Counted from the stretch's first letter, positions 1 to 7,707 are shown. The stretch is DNA of 11,193 bases from Gammaproteobacteria bacterium (GCA_030637945.1 DAOWFN010000048.1:1-11193); one strand, 5' to 3'. The notes: generated by a model from the letters alone, not told the origin. A program made the numbers and translations.

Positions 1-17
1 TCCGAGGAGTGACTATT

Positions 18-356
18 ATGAAAATGATTACTGCAATCATTAAACCTTTCAAACTTGACGATGTGCGTGAAGCATTATCTGAAATTGGTGTGCAGGGTAT
101 TACGGTAACGGAAGTAAAGGGTTTTGGCCGCCAGAAAGGACATACCGAGTTATATCGTGGCGCTGAATATGTCGTAGATTTTTTACCGAAAGTAAAAGTT
201 GAAGTTGCGGTTAGTGCTGATATTTCTGAAAAAGTAATCGAAGCGATCCGTGGTGCAGCTAATACCGGCAAGATCGGTGACGGCAAAATTTTCGTATCAA
301 CTGTTGAACAAGTTGTGCGTATTCGTACGGGCGAAACTGGCGCTGAAGCGCTTTAG
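18..356 (+). CDS. glnK: PII nitrogen regulatory protein GlnK (copy 1)
   Basis: A 112-residue PII signal protein, the standard family length. PII trimers sense 2-oxoglutarate, ATP and ADP, and GlnK-type members block the Amt ammonium channel when nitrogen is plentiful. The T-loop carries the uridylylation tyrosine Y51 in the context YRGAEYVV. The second PII signature is TGKIGDGKIFV near residues 83-93. I chose ATG 18 because GAGGAG at 4-9 sits 8 nt upstream and the protein then begins MKMITAIIKPF as family members do; a GTG at 9 would overlap that ribosome site. The gene is followed 40 nt later by an ammonium channel gene, the classic glnK-amtB order. Its promoter lies outside the window. The name glnK rests on this linkage; glnB is nearly indistinguishable by sequence. 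Confidence 0.95.
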   Translation: MKMITAIIKPFKLDDVREALSEIGVQGITVTEVKGFGRQKGHTELYRGAEYVVDFLPKVKVEVAVSADISEKVIEAIRGAANTGKIGDGKIFVSTVEQVVRIRTGETGAEAL

Positions 357-396
357 TGTTCCCTGAAATAAATTAATTAATTTGGAGGATCTCAAC

Positions 397-1659
397 GTGG
401 ATCAAGTACTCGAATTACAATACGCCCTGGATACGTTTTATTTTCTAGTTTCCGGCGCGTTAGTTATGTGGATGGCTGCCGGTTTCTCGATGTTAGAAGC
501 TGGTCTGGTTCGTTCAAAAAATACAGCTGAAATTTTGACCAAGAACGTAGCGCTGTTCGCTATTTCTTGCATCATGTATATGGTTTGCGGATACGCAATC
601 ATGTACGGTGGCGGTTACATGCTTGACGGCATCGCTGGTGGCGATACCTTAGTGGCCGACGCATTAGCTGCTTCTCATGAAAATGGTTTTGGTGGCGATT
701 CTGTTTATTCAGATGCTTCTGACTTTTTCTTCCAGGTGGTCTTCGTTGCAACTGCGATGTCTATCGTATCTGGTGCCGTAGCTGAACGTATGAAACTATG
801 GAGTTTCTTAGTGTTTGCTATCGTTATGACCGGTGTTATCTATCCTCTGGAAGGTTCCTGGACATGGAATGGTGCAGATGTATTTGGTTTATACAACTTA
901 GGCGACTTGGGCTTCTCGGACTTTGCTGGTTCTGGCATCGTACATATGGCCGGTGCTGCTGCAGCATTAGCGGGTGTAATACTGCTCGGTGCTCGTAAAG
1001 GCAAATATGGTGCAGACGGTTCGGTTCACCCGATTCCTGGTGCGAACTTACCTTTAGCTACACTGGGTACATTCATTTTATGGATGGGCTGGTTTGGTTT
1101 CAACGGTGGTTCGGTTTTAAAATTGGGTGATATCGCCAGTGCTAACTCAGTAGCAATGGTCTTCCTGAACACGAATGCCGCGGCCGCTGGTGGTGCAATT
1201 GCCGCACTATTGATGGCGCGTATCTTGTTTGGTAAAGCTGATTTAACGATGTTGTTAAACGGTGCATTAGCCGGCCTGGTTGCGATTACCGCAGAGCCTT
1301 CAACGCCAACGCCTCTATTAGCAACATTGTTTGGTGCTGCCGGTGGTGTATTGGTTGTGTTCTCAATCGTATTCCTGGATAAGGTAAAAATTGATGACCC
1401 AGTCGGTGCGATTTCAGTACACGGTACATGTGGTTTCCTTGGCCTGATGCTGGTTCCTCTAACCAATGATGGCGTGAGCTTCTCTGGTCAGTTGATCGGT
1501 GCAGCGACGATCTTTGGTTGGGTATTTGCTACCAGCTTTGCTGTGTGGTTTGTCCTGAAGATGGTCATGGGCATACGTGTATCAGCTGAAGAAGAGTATG
1601 AAGGCGTTGATATCGGCGAATGCGGTTTGGAAGCCTACCCAGAATTTACTAGCAAATAA
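397..1659 (+). CDS. amtB: Ammonium transporter, Amt family (no signal peptide)
   Basis: A 420-residue inner-membrane channel for ammonium with about 11 hydrophobic segments. The pore twin histidines are H183 (FAGSGIVHMAG) and H342 (SVHGTCG). The conserved aspartate is D176, the Phe-gate equivalents are F116 and F235, and the GWFGFNGGS motif is at 231-239. The C-terminus, GIRVSAEEEYEGVDIGECG, is the cytoplasmic tail that contacts PII. I chose GTG 397 because GGAGGA at 384-389 lies 7 nt upstream; an in-frame TTG at 382 would start inside that ribosome site. Unlike the second channel in this window it has no signal peptide and starts directly with the first membrane segment, and its tail resembles plant and cyanobacterial Amt1-type tails. 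It is therefore a different subfamily, not a recent duplicate. It is co-transcribed with glnK copy 1 and ends at a strong terminator. Confidence 0.95.
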   Translation: MDQVLELQYALDTFYFLVSGALVMWMAAGFSMLEAGLVRSKNTAEILTKNVALFAISCIMYMVCGYAIMYGGGYMLDGIAGGDTLVADALAASHENGFGGDSVYSDASDFFFQVVFVATAMSIVSGAVAERMKLWSFLVFAIVMTGVIYPLEGSWTWNGADVFGLYNLGDLGFSDFAGSGIVHMAGAAAALAGVILLGARKGKYGADGSVHPIPGANLPLATLGTFILWMGWFGFNGGSVLKLGDIASANSVAMVFLNTNAAAAGGAIAALLMARILFGKADLTMLLNGALAGLVAITAEPSTPTPLLATLFGAAGGVLVVFSIVFLDKVKIDDPVGAISVHGTCGFLGLMLVPLTNDGVSFSGQLIGAATIFGWVFATSFAVWFVLKMVMGIRVSAEEEYEGVDIGECGLEAYPEFTSK

Positions 1660-1688
1660 AATAATAGACTCCTGCTAGTATTGTGGTT

Positions 1689-1718
1689 GGTCGAGCACTC
1701 CGGTGCTCGACCTTTTTT
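1689..1718 (+). terminator. Rho-independent terminator after the first glnK-amt pair
   Basis: GGTCGAGCAC (1689-1698) and GTGCTCGACC (1703-1712) form a perfect 10-bp GC-rich stem around the 4-nt loop TCCG. Six T residues follow at 1713-1718. It lies 30 nt past the amt stop codon, so the first glnK-amt pair should be transcribed separately from the second. Confidence 0.92.
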
Positions 1719-1721
1719 ATG

Positions 1722-1897
1722 CCTACATGGATGTAGGTAAGGGGCGTGAGCAGGAGCGGAAGCTTTGCCCAGGGATGGACGGTATGCAGCAAGGAGCCAG
1801 GGAAAGATAACTGCTCTTCGACAATAGCTCCTGCATTGTCCTAATAAGTTACATCCATGTAACGATGCGTTATCTTCATACCCCGCATCCATGTGGG
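1722..1897. repeat. Palindromic CATCCATG-type intergenic repeat element
   Basis: This stretch has no credible gene and is bracketed by short palindromes sharing the core CATCCATG. These are CCTACA-TGGA-TGTAGG (1722-1737), TTACAT-CC-ATGTAA (1849-1862) and CCCGCA-TCCA-TGTGGG (1882-1897, one G-T pair). The opening copy reads GGATG and the closing copies read CATCC, so the ends are in inverted orientation. Inside, GCAGGAGC (1750-1757) is complementary to GCTCCTGC (1827-1834). The same palindrome type recurs at 8173-8236. This looks like a dispersed non-coding repeat, possibly a miniature mobile element. No target-site duplication could be defined by eye. Confidence 0.6.
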
Positions 1898-1959
1898 TAA
1901 TGGCTGTGCGGCGATGCCAGGGGAGGGTCGCAACAAGAAGCTGAAGTGTTGTTTACTAG

Positions 1960-2029
1960 AAATCGCGGAATAAAATCCGCTCCTACAAGTATAAAAAATC
2001 CCGTAGGAGCGGATTTTATTCCGCGATTT
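1960..2029. repeat. Inverted REP pair (REPIN-like), 27-bp perfect arms
   Basis: Positions 1960-1986 and 2003-2029 are exact reverse complements over 27 bp, separated by a 16-nt loop (1987-2002). Each arm is a REP-like unit of the type GTAGGAGCGG...CCGCGA, itself partly palindromic (GCGGA-ATAAAA-TCCGC). Such head-to-head pairs (REPINs) are scattered through gammaproteobacterial genomes and are mobilised in trans by RAYT-type transposases. A run of T residues at 2027-2033 means the hairpin could also stop transcription entering from the amt side. No transposase gene is present in the window. Confidence 0.85.
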
Positions 2030-2059
2030 TTTTCTGGTGAAAACCTACGATGCACATAG

Positions 2060-2076
2060 TTGGTGCAATCATTGCC
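2060..2076 (+). promoter_or_regulatory. Candidate sigma-54 promoter for the second glnK-amtB pair
   Basis: TTGGTGCAATCATTGCC has the -24 GG (2062-2063) and -12 GC (2074-2075) with exactly 10 nt between them, plus TTG at both boxes. It differs from the consensus TTGGCAC-N5-TTGC at two positions in the -24 box. Transcription would begin near 2087, giving a leader of about 58 nt before glnK copy 2. Sigma-54 with NtrC is the usual control for glnK-amtB. A near-dyad TGCAC-N7-GTGCA (2051-2067) resembles an NtrC site but has one nucleotide less between its halves and overlaps the -24 box. Confidence 0.5.
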
Positions 2077-2144
2077 TCAATTGTGGTAAAAAGGCTGCCG
2101 AGTCTATTAAACAAAAAAGCAGTACCGCAATTGCAGGAGTCAAA

Positions 2145-2483
2145 ATGAAATTAATAAAGGCTATTATCAAGCCCTTTAAGTTGGATGATGTGCGTGAAGC
2201 ATTATCTGAAGTCGGTGTAACGGGTATCACAGTGTCTGAAGTGAAAGGCTTCGGGCGTCAAAAAGGCCATACTGAGTTGTATCGCGGCGCAGAGTATGTG
2301 GTCGATTTTCTTCCCAAAGTTAAAGTTGAAACCGTTGTCGAAGATGGCAATGTTGATAAAGTTATCGAGGCGATACGTTCAGCGTCCAATACGGGTAAAA
2401 TCGGCGACGGTAAAATTTTTGTTATCAACGTAGAGCAGGCTATCCGTATTCGCACGGGCGAATCTGGTGACGATGCACTGTAA
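2145..2483 (+). CDS. glnK: PII nitrogen regulatory protein GlnK (copy 2)
   Basis: A second 112-residue PII protein that differs from copy 1 at 22 of 112 positions by hand alignment. The T-loop, including the uridylylated Y51, and the TGKIGDGKIFV signature are identical. Most differences lie in residues 63-71 and in the last 20 residues. ATG 2145 is chosen because GGAG at 2136-2139 precedes it and the product begins MKLIKAIIKPF as expected. The frame is open upstream to 2037, but that part encodes a cysteine-containing stretch unlike any PII N-terminus and overlaps the candidate promoter. The gene lies 59 nt before amtB copy 2, with no terminator between, so the two are probably one operon. 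Confidence 0.95.
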   Translation: MKLIKAIIKPFKLDDVREALSEVGVTGITVSEVKGFGRQKGHTELYRGAEYVVDFLPKVKVETVVEDGNVDKVIEAIRSASNTGKIGDGKIFVINVEQAIRIRTGESGDDAL

Positions 2484-2542
2484 GGTACGTTGTATTTAAC
2501 TGACAATAAAAATATAAAATATTTTCTTTATGGGGAAAAACT

Positions 2543-3841
2543 ATGAGTTTATCTAAAGGCCTGATAGCCGGGCTCGTGACAGTATTAATGTTGTTGATGC
2601 CTGCGCTGGCTAATGCCGATACGCTCGATACAGGTGATACAGCCTGGATATTGACGTCGACTGCTCTGGTATTGTTTATGACGTTACCGGGACTGGCATT
2701 GTTCTATGGTGGCCTGGTTAGAACAAAAAATGTTCTTTCCGTATTAATGCAGTGTTTCATGATTGCATGTGTGGTCAGTATTATCTGGGTGCTATATGGT
2801 TATAGCTTATCGTTTGGTGACGGTGGCGAGATGAACGCCTGGATCGGTGGACTGGATAATGCATTTTTAGCGAATGTCACACGTGATGGACTTAGTGGTA
2901 CATTGCCTGAAAGTGTTTTTGTCATGTTCCAGATGACTTTTGCCATTATTACGCCGGCGTTGATCATCGGTGGTTTTGCAGAACGTATGAAGTTTTCTGC
3001 CATGCTGTTATTTAGCGTTATCTGGGTGAGTGTGGTTTATTTCCCGGTATGTCATTGGGTATGGGGCGGCGGCTGGCTGGCTGATATGGGCCTGCTTGAT
3101 TTTGCTGGTGGCACTGTTGTTCATATTACAGCGGGTGTTGCTGCCATAACCACCGCAATGGTAATGGGTAATCGTAATGGTTTCCCGACAACACCGATGA
3201 TGCCGCACAATATGACCATGACGGTTACCGGTGCATGCATGTTATGGGTCGGATGGTTCGGCTTTAACGGCGGTAGCGCAGTGGCTGCTAATGGTGATGC
3301 AGGCATGGCTATGTTAGTGACACATGTAAGTGCAGCGTGCGGTGCATTTACCTGGGCGGTACTGGAATGGTTGAAGTATGGTAAGCCGAGTGCCCTGGGT
3401 ACGGTGACAGGTATGGTTGCCGGTTTGGGCACGATTACACCGGCATCCGGTTTTGTTGGCCCTCTGGGCGGACTGGCTATCGGTCTTAGTGCAGGCGTGG
3501 TCTGTTTCTTTGCTACGGGCTTTATCAAGCAGACACTTAAAATTGACGACTCGCTGGATGTGTTTCCCGTACATGGTGTTGGCGGGATATTAGGAACTAT
3601 CCTGGCGGGTGTATTTGTTGTCGTTGGACTTGGTGGCGTTGGTTTAGCTGAAGGCATGACGATGGGTTCACAGATAGGTGTGCAGGTAACAGGCGTATTA
3701 GTTACGGTTGCGTTTACTGCTGTTGTAACTTTTGTGATTTTAAAGATGGTTGATGCTGTTATCGGCTTACGTGTTACTGATGAGCAGGAAACAGAGGGTC
3801 TGGATATCAATCAGCATGATGAAAGGGGTTATATTTTATAA
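2543..3841 (+). CDS. amtB: Ammonium channel AmtB (E. coli type, with signal peptide)
   Basis: A 432-residue AmtB closely following the E. coli pattern. A signal peptide covers about residues 1-25 (hydrophobic core, then ALANA-D), followed by 11 membrane segments. Pore residues are visible: twin histidines H194 (DFAGGTVVHI) and H344 (PVHGVGG), D186, Phe-gate F133 and F241, W174, and S245 in GWFGFNGGS. The cytoplasmic tail GLRVTDEQETEGLDINQH is nearly the E. coli GlnK-docking tail. It works as a trimer that conducts ammonium and is plugged by deuridylylated GlnK. GGGG at 2532-2535 is the ribosome site for ATG 2543. It forms a pair with glnK copy 2, likely under the sigma-54 promoter upstream of that gene. 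Confidence 0.96.
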   Translation: MSLSKGLIAGLVTVLMLLMPALANADTLDTGDTAWILTSTALVLFMTLPGLALFYGGLVRTKNVLSVLMQCFMIACVVSIIWVLYGYSLSFGDGGEMNAWIGGLDNAFLANVTRDGLSGTLPESVFVMFQMTFAIITPALIIGGFAERMKFSAMLLFSVIWVSVVYFPVCHWVWGGGWLADMGLLDFAGGTVVHITAGVAAITTAMVMGNRNGFPTTPMMPHNMTMTVTGACMLWVGWFGFNGGSAVAANGDAGMAMLVTHVSAACGAFTWAVLEWLKYGKPSALGTVTGMVAGLGTITPASGFVGPLGGLAIGLSAGVVCFFATGFIKQTLKIDDSLDVFPVHGVGGILGTILAGVFVVVGLGGVGLAEGMTMGSQIGVQVTGVLVTVAFTAVVTFVILKMVDAVIGLRVTDEQETEGLDINQHDERGYIL

Positions 3842-3907
3842 GCTTTATACCATGTGAATCACCGCTCTGTCATTGATGGCTCTTTGCGGATGACTGTTAT
3901 ATCCATG

Positions 3908-3947
3908 AACAATAAAAAAGCCAGCTTATGCTGGCTTTTTTATTGTT
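3908..3947. terminator. Bidirectional terminator between amtB2 and the DUF1631 gene
   Basis: An 18-bp perfect stem (3908-3925 with 3930-3947) surrounds the loop TTAT. The GC core is GCCAGC/GCTGGC, flanked by six A on one side and six T on the other, so it works as an intrinsic terminator in both directions. It sits between the convergent amtB2 and DUF1631 genes. Confidence 0.93.
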
Positions 3948-3963
3948 GTTGTGATTGAAGGAG

Positions 3964-6297
3964 TTAATTGAGTCGATTAATAACTGTTTTAAATGCGTTC
4001 TCAAAGGCAGAATGCCCCATGATTATCTTTGTAGTTTCGTTTGCAATTTCTGCATTAAAATCATCAAAAGATTTCTCAGCTACGAGCTCGCCTTTATGGT
4101 TTACAAACATTAAATTTGCATCCTCGACGAGGATGACGGAAAGTTTACAACGCCTGTCTGTTTTGTTTTCGCCCATAAATATCTGGAACCACATGCCTGG
4201 CATGATATTGGATGGGATTGTGGGTCGGTCAACGATTTCTTCTTCGACAGGCGGTTCTTCTACAGGTGCAGCGTTACTTATGACTTCTTCAGCAACAGTG
4301 ACCTCTTCATCAGTAAAGTTGGCATCATCGATATGTTTTTGCACGGTTTCTTTGTAAACCGCCATAACGTTTTGAACGTCTTTTTTGGAGTTACTGGAGA
4401 CGTTTAAATATTTTTCTGTCTGCTCAAATAAGGCATCTTTTTCCGAGAGTATTTTTGCCAGGTGTTCAGCTGATGTAATCGCTTGAACACTGTCTACGAT
4501 GTGTCTCAGCGTTAGTACGATATTTGTCCATTCATCATTTTCTTTGCCGTTAGTCAGGTAATGGTTGAACATCAATGTCGGCCAGCGTTTTAGTATGAGG
4601 GCATGAACTTCTTCAGGCAGTGTTTTTCCGGTCGTTGTCGCGCGTAATGATTTTAGTACGGTTGCGCGAGCATGTTTACGTAGTAATTGTTTTTGCTCTT
4701 CTTCTTCTTTGGCTCTTGTTATGGCATCTTGTTCTGCGATGTGGGCATTGAGGTCATCTAATGCGACCTGGAATATTTCGGTGCTTAAATCGTATTCAGC
4801 CAGGATATTAATAATAATCTTATCTAGAAATTTATAGATATCGTCAGTGTGTTCTGTTACGCCAACGCTGGCATCGGCGATGGTATCAAGCAGCACGCGA
4901 GCAGGGTGATCATCATAGATAAAGAATTCCTGATCAGACATCGAAGCTTTAATGATCGGGATTTGTAGCCTTAACAACAAGGTTTTAATGGTATCTGATA
5001 TTTCTTTATCATCGATAATAGCGTCAAAAATAAGTTCGATGAAGTCGATAGTTTTTTCGGCGATCTGATTGATGCGTTTGGTAACCGCACCGCCAGAAGT
5101 TTTAGCAATGGCTTCAAGTACGGCCTGTTTGATGGCTTCACCATCCAGTCGTTCGCCGTCTGGTTGATTAAATTGCGGCTGATTTTGAATGTCAGATAAA
5201 GCTTGAATAATTTCCTGATGACCAAAATTCTGTGTTGTGCTTTGAGGGAAGAATTCAGCATTATCTGTGGAAGGAGAGCCAGCTGGATCAGGGGTAAAAG
5301 GTGCGCCAATATAATTACTTAGAACATTGCCTACCTGGCTTGCTGGCATGCCAATAGTGTAATGTTGGTATTCGGTACCGCCTGAACCGGAGTTTGGGGC
5401 GGCGGTATGATGGTTCGTACGGTTGCCGCCAGATGTTCGTGATGGATTCTGATAGTTTCCGCCAGGCGCAGCGGTCATGGCAAAACCACTTATATTGTTG
5501 CCGCCAGTATTTGGGTCACCTGTGTTTGCAGGCGTATCTTCATCGGGGTTATTTTGCTGCGCGTCATCAGCGACATCACTTGTTGGCGCAGGTGATGGTG
5601 CGGATGAAGACTGCTGCTTGGTAACATGTAATTTTATTTTTGGCAGTATGTCTGCATCGATCAGACGTTTATTGATGGAATCATATAGATCATCAAGGTT
5701 GTTGGCTATGCCGGTATCGAACATGCCGAATAATACTTTCTTGTTTTCAGTGTTAAAATTATTAGCTAGTGCATCGTCAAAGGCCTGACAGATGTTGGTT
5801 GGAACAAGTGCGTCTGATTTAAAGATATTTTCTGTTTTTCGTGAGAGCTCTTCAAGCCTCGCTTCAAGCTGTGATAATTGTTCGTGGTATTTAGCACCAG
5901 CGCGCTCACCGATCCCTTTAACTAAAACAATTCCTTCCATATCATCCCGGTCAACAAGGCTTAGTTCGTCGTCTTCAGGTAGAAGCTGTTCTTTCTGATT
6001 ACCCTCCAGTTCTTTAGCAGGTATCAGGTATACTTTAATGTTGCTGCTAAAATTTTCAGCGATAGTATCTTTGAGTGTGCGGAGTTGATTCGTCAGCTCA
6101 AAATAGCGTGTCTGATCTTCATTGTTATCAGCTTCTTTGGACATATCAAATAATTTGTCCTGAGCTGAATTTAATAAGCTGGTTATTAACTCAGATAGGC
6201 GAGTATTGATGCCATCGTTGATCTCGATGGCCAGTTGATCAAACGAGACCAGGCTGTTTTCCTGATTGTCTACTTGATTTTTATTCGTATCACTCAT
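3964..6297 (-). CDS. DUF1631 family protein
   Basis: A 777-residue protein of the DUF1631 family, whose biochemical function is unknown to me; some databases wrongly label relatives thymidine phosphorylase. Residues about 20-165 match the family N-terminus, including LSLVDRDDMEG (112-122) and a coiled-coil-like LSQLEARLEELSRK (141-154). Residues about 226-320 form a low-complexity Ser/Pro/Gly/Asn/Thr linker. The conserved core is about 385-600, with DFIELIFDAIIDD (418-430) followed by LRLQIPIIKASMSDQEFF and HPARVLLD. An acidic Glu/Pro linker (676-690) leads to a PilZ-like C-terminal segment (about 698-740: PGMWFQIF, RRCKLS, LMFVNHKGE). The product looks cytoplasmic, with no signal peptide or membrane segment. 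The ribosome site upstream of ATG 6297 is weak. It is divergent from a REC-GGDEF-like regulator, suggesting but not proving a shared signalling role. Confidence 0.88.
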   Translation of the reverse strand: MSDTNKNQVDNQENSLVSFDQLAIEINDGINTRLSELITSLLNSAQDKLFDMSKEADNNEDQTRYFELTNQLRTLKDTIAENFSSNIKVYLIPAKELEGNQKEQLLPEDDELSLVDRDDMEGIVLVKGIGERAGAKYHEQLSQLEARLEELSRKTENIFKSDALVPTNICQAFDDALANNFNTENKKVLFGMFDTGIANNLDDLYDSINKRLIDADILPKIKLHVTKQQSSSAPSPAPTSDVADDAQQNNPDEDTPANTGDPNTGGNNISGFAMTAAPGGNYQNPSRTSGGNRTNHHTAAPNSGSGGTEYQHYTIGMPASQVGNVLSNYIGAPFTPDPAGSPSTDNAEFFPQSTTQNFGHQEIIQALSDIQNQPQFNQPDGERLDGEAIKQAVLEAIAKTSGGAVTKRINQIAEKTIDFIELIFDAIIDDKEISDTIKTLLLRLQIPIIKASMSDQEFFIYDDHPARVLLDTIADASVGVTEHTDDIYKFLDKIIINILAEYDLSTEIFQVALDDLNAHIAEQDAITRAKEEEEQKQLLRKHARATVLKSLRATTTGKTLPEEVHALILKRWPTLMFNHYLTNGKENDEWTNIVLTLRHIVDSVQAITSAEHLAKILSEKDALFEQTEKYLNVSSNSKKDVQNVMAVYKETVQKHIDDANFTDEEVTVAEEVISNAAPVEEPPVEEEIVDRPTIPSNIMPGMWFQIFMGENKTDRRCKLSVILVEDANLMFVNHKGELVAEKSFDDFNAEIANETTKIIMGHSAFENAFKTVINRLN

Positions 6298-6445
6298 GAA
6301 AAAATTATTCCGTTTACTCTTGATCGGTGATTATGGCGTAAAAAATACCTTGTTAACTAATGGAGTATAGTTGTTTGTCGTGAAAATACAGGGACTTAAA
6401 ATAATTTTTGGCGGGATTTTTTATGGATAATTATCATACGTTTAA

Positions 6446-6473
6446 TTGCAACTATTCGATATATAGCTATGCT
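6446..6473 (+). promoter_or_regulatory. Possible sigma-70 promoter of the response-regulator gene
   Basis: TTGCAA (6446-6451) and TATGCT (6468-6473) are separated by 16 nt in the AT-rich divergent intergenic region 6298-6545, giving a leader of about 65 nt. This is a by-eye match in AT-rich DNA. I found no equally good promoter for the divergent DUF1631 gene, and nothing else clear in this 248-nt gap. Confidence 0.35.
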
Positions 6474-6545
6474 TTATCGAGGTATGGAAATTTTTTTAAA
6501 TCAACTGTAAAAGCCAGAACTTAGTGCCTTATAAGAGATGTTTTA

Positions 6546-7673
6546 ATGATGAGTGAACAGTCTGCGGATAAGCCGGAAATACTGGTGGTCGACGATTCAA
6601 AGGTCATCCGCCTTGCGGCTAGAAAAATGCTGGGGACTGACTATGAGATTCACCTGGCTGAAGATGGTTTGGTCGGTTGGGAGATACTGCAGAATAATAA
6701 TATCTCCGTAGTATTTTCCGACCTGATTATGCCTAATTTAAACGGGATGGAGCTGCTTGAAAATATTCGTAATTCAAGTGATGACCGTATAGCAAATTTA
6801 CCCGTAATCATCATGACAGGGCATGATGATTCTGAGCAAGGAAAACAAACCGTGTTTGATGCAGGTGCTACGGATTTTATTAGCAAACCCTTTGAATCTA
6901 TCGATCTGGTAAGTCGTGCAAATTCTTATGCGCACCTAAGCCGCAAAGTCATCGAGCTTGAAAAGAAAACGGGCTACGACAAACTTACCGGTTTATATAA
7001 TGCTGGCATGCTGGAAGAGCAAGGCGCTAAAGCTTTCTCATTTGCTAGCCGTCACAAACTGTTTATAAGTGTAGCGTATTTTGAGATTCTGGATTTTCAG
7101 GATTTATTTTTAAATTACGGTAAAAATGTCGCACAGCACATCATCGTGGCAGTTGGTAAACGGTTACAGGATACTATGCGTGAAGAAGACATCGCTGCAC
7201 GCTTAGCTGTTGCAAAGTATGCGCTTGTATTGCCGATGACAAATAAAAAGAATACAGAGTTGGTTATCAGCCGTATTCGTGAAAGTATCAACAAGCTGGT
7301 TTTTGATACAGGTAAAGAAAAAATTAGAGTAAATTTTGTAGCGGGTTATACTTCACCTGATCTGAGTAGCGATGTTGAGTTTGCAGAGGTGCTCGAGCAA
7401 ACAGATGCCGCACTGCAAAGAGCAATTATTTCTTCGACAGAGCCTATGGTCAGCTCTGATGATGAGGTAGAGGCCGCTGAACCAGCGGTGGTTATTACTG
7501 AGCAGGATATCGAGAAGGCGTTTGCGCATATTATCGAGGGAAGTTTCTATCAAATTCCTGACGCTTATCTGGCAACGGTCGTTGAGCGTTTTTCACCATT
7601 CTTACGGTATGTTGAAAACCAAACAGAATTAGAGCTAGAAGAAAATTCGACTGAGAAAAATATAGCGCTATAA
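6546..7673 (+). CDS. Response regulator: REC domain plus degenerate GGDEF-like domain
   Basis: A 375-residue two-domain regulator. Residues 11-130 are a receiver domain with all catalytic positions: acidic pair D16/D17, phosphoacceptor D59 (FSDLIMP), T91 and K114 (ISKPF). Residues about 142-295 fold-match a GGDEF domain: YDKLTGLYN (144-152) is the usual DxLTGLxN start and IRVNFVAGYTSP is the usual late strand. However, the signature that should read RxGGDEFxxLLP is RLAVAKYALVLP (219-230), with AVAKY in place of GGDEF. The metal-binding aspartate region is also altered (YFEILDF). It is therefore predicted not to make cyclic di-GMP. An acidic linker (about 305-322) leads to a short C-terminal segment I do not recognise. 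The rhodanese gene starts 34 nt downstream. Tandem ATGs exist at 6546 and 6549; the weak AGAG site suits the first. Confidence 0.88.
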   Translation: MMSEQSADKPEILVVDDSKVIRLAARKMLGTDYEIHLAEDGLVGWEILQNNNISVVFSDLIMPNLNGMELLENIRNSSDDRIANLPVIIMTGHDDSEQGKQTVFDAGATDFISKPFESIDLVSRANSYAHLSRKVIELEKKTGYDKLTGLYNAGMLEEQGAKAFSFASRHKLFISVAYFEILDFQDLFLNYGKNVAQHIIVAVGKRLQDTMREEDIAARLAVAKYALVLPMTNKKNTELVISRIRESINKLVFDTGKEKIRVNFVAGYTSPDLSSDVEFAEVLEQTDAALQRAIISSTEPMVSSDDEVEAAEPAVVITEQDIEKAFAHIIEGSFYQIPDAYLATVVERFSPFLRYVENQTELELEENSTEKNIAL

Positions 7674-7707
7674 TGCTCTTATAAATTCCGGAATACTGAA
7701 TATTTAA

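Noticed and set aside
1026..1466. 146-codon minus-strand frame inside the first amt gene
   Set aside because: Antisense shadow of a conserved membrane protein, with no recognisable domain and no ribosome site.
1635..1892. Minus-strand frame of 85 codons across the terminator and repeat
   Set aside because: It reads through the intrinsic terminator hairpin and the palindromic repeat and resembles no known protein.
2037..2144. N-terminal extension of glnK copy 2 with three Cys-containing motifs
   Set aside because: The frame is open but overlaps the candidate promoter, has no ribosome site, and PII proteins start at MK(L/M)I; ATG 2145 has GGAG in place.
3121..3810. Long open frame on the minus strand across amtB2
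   Set aside because: It is antisense to a well-supported AmtB, its product is a Thr/Pro-rich string without domain features, and it reflects codon bias of the + strand gene.
4971..5309. 112-codon minus-strand frame overlapping DUF1631
   Set aside because: It lies within the DUF1631 coding sequence in another frame and encodes no recognisable domain.
6426..6435. GATAATTATC palindrome in the DUF1631/response-regulator gap, considered as a Fur-like site
   Set aside because: Only about half of a Fur box matches and the DNA is AT-rich, so chance is sufficient.
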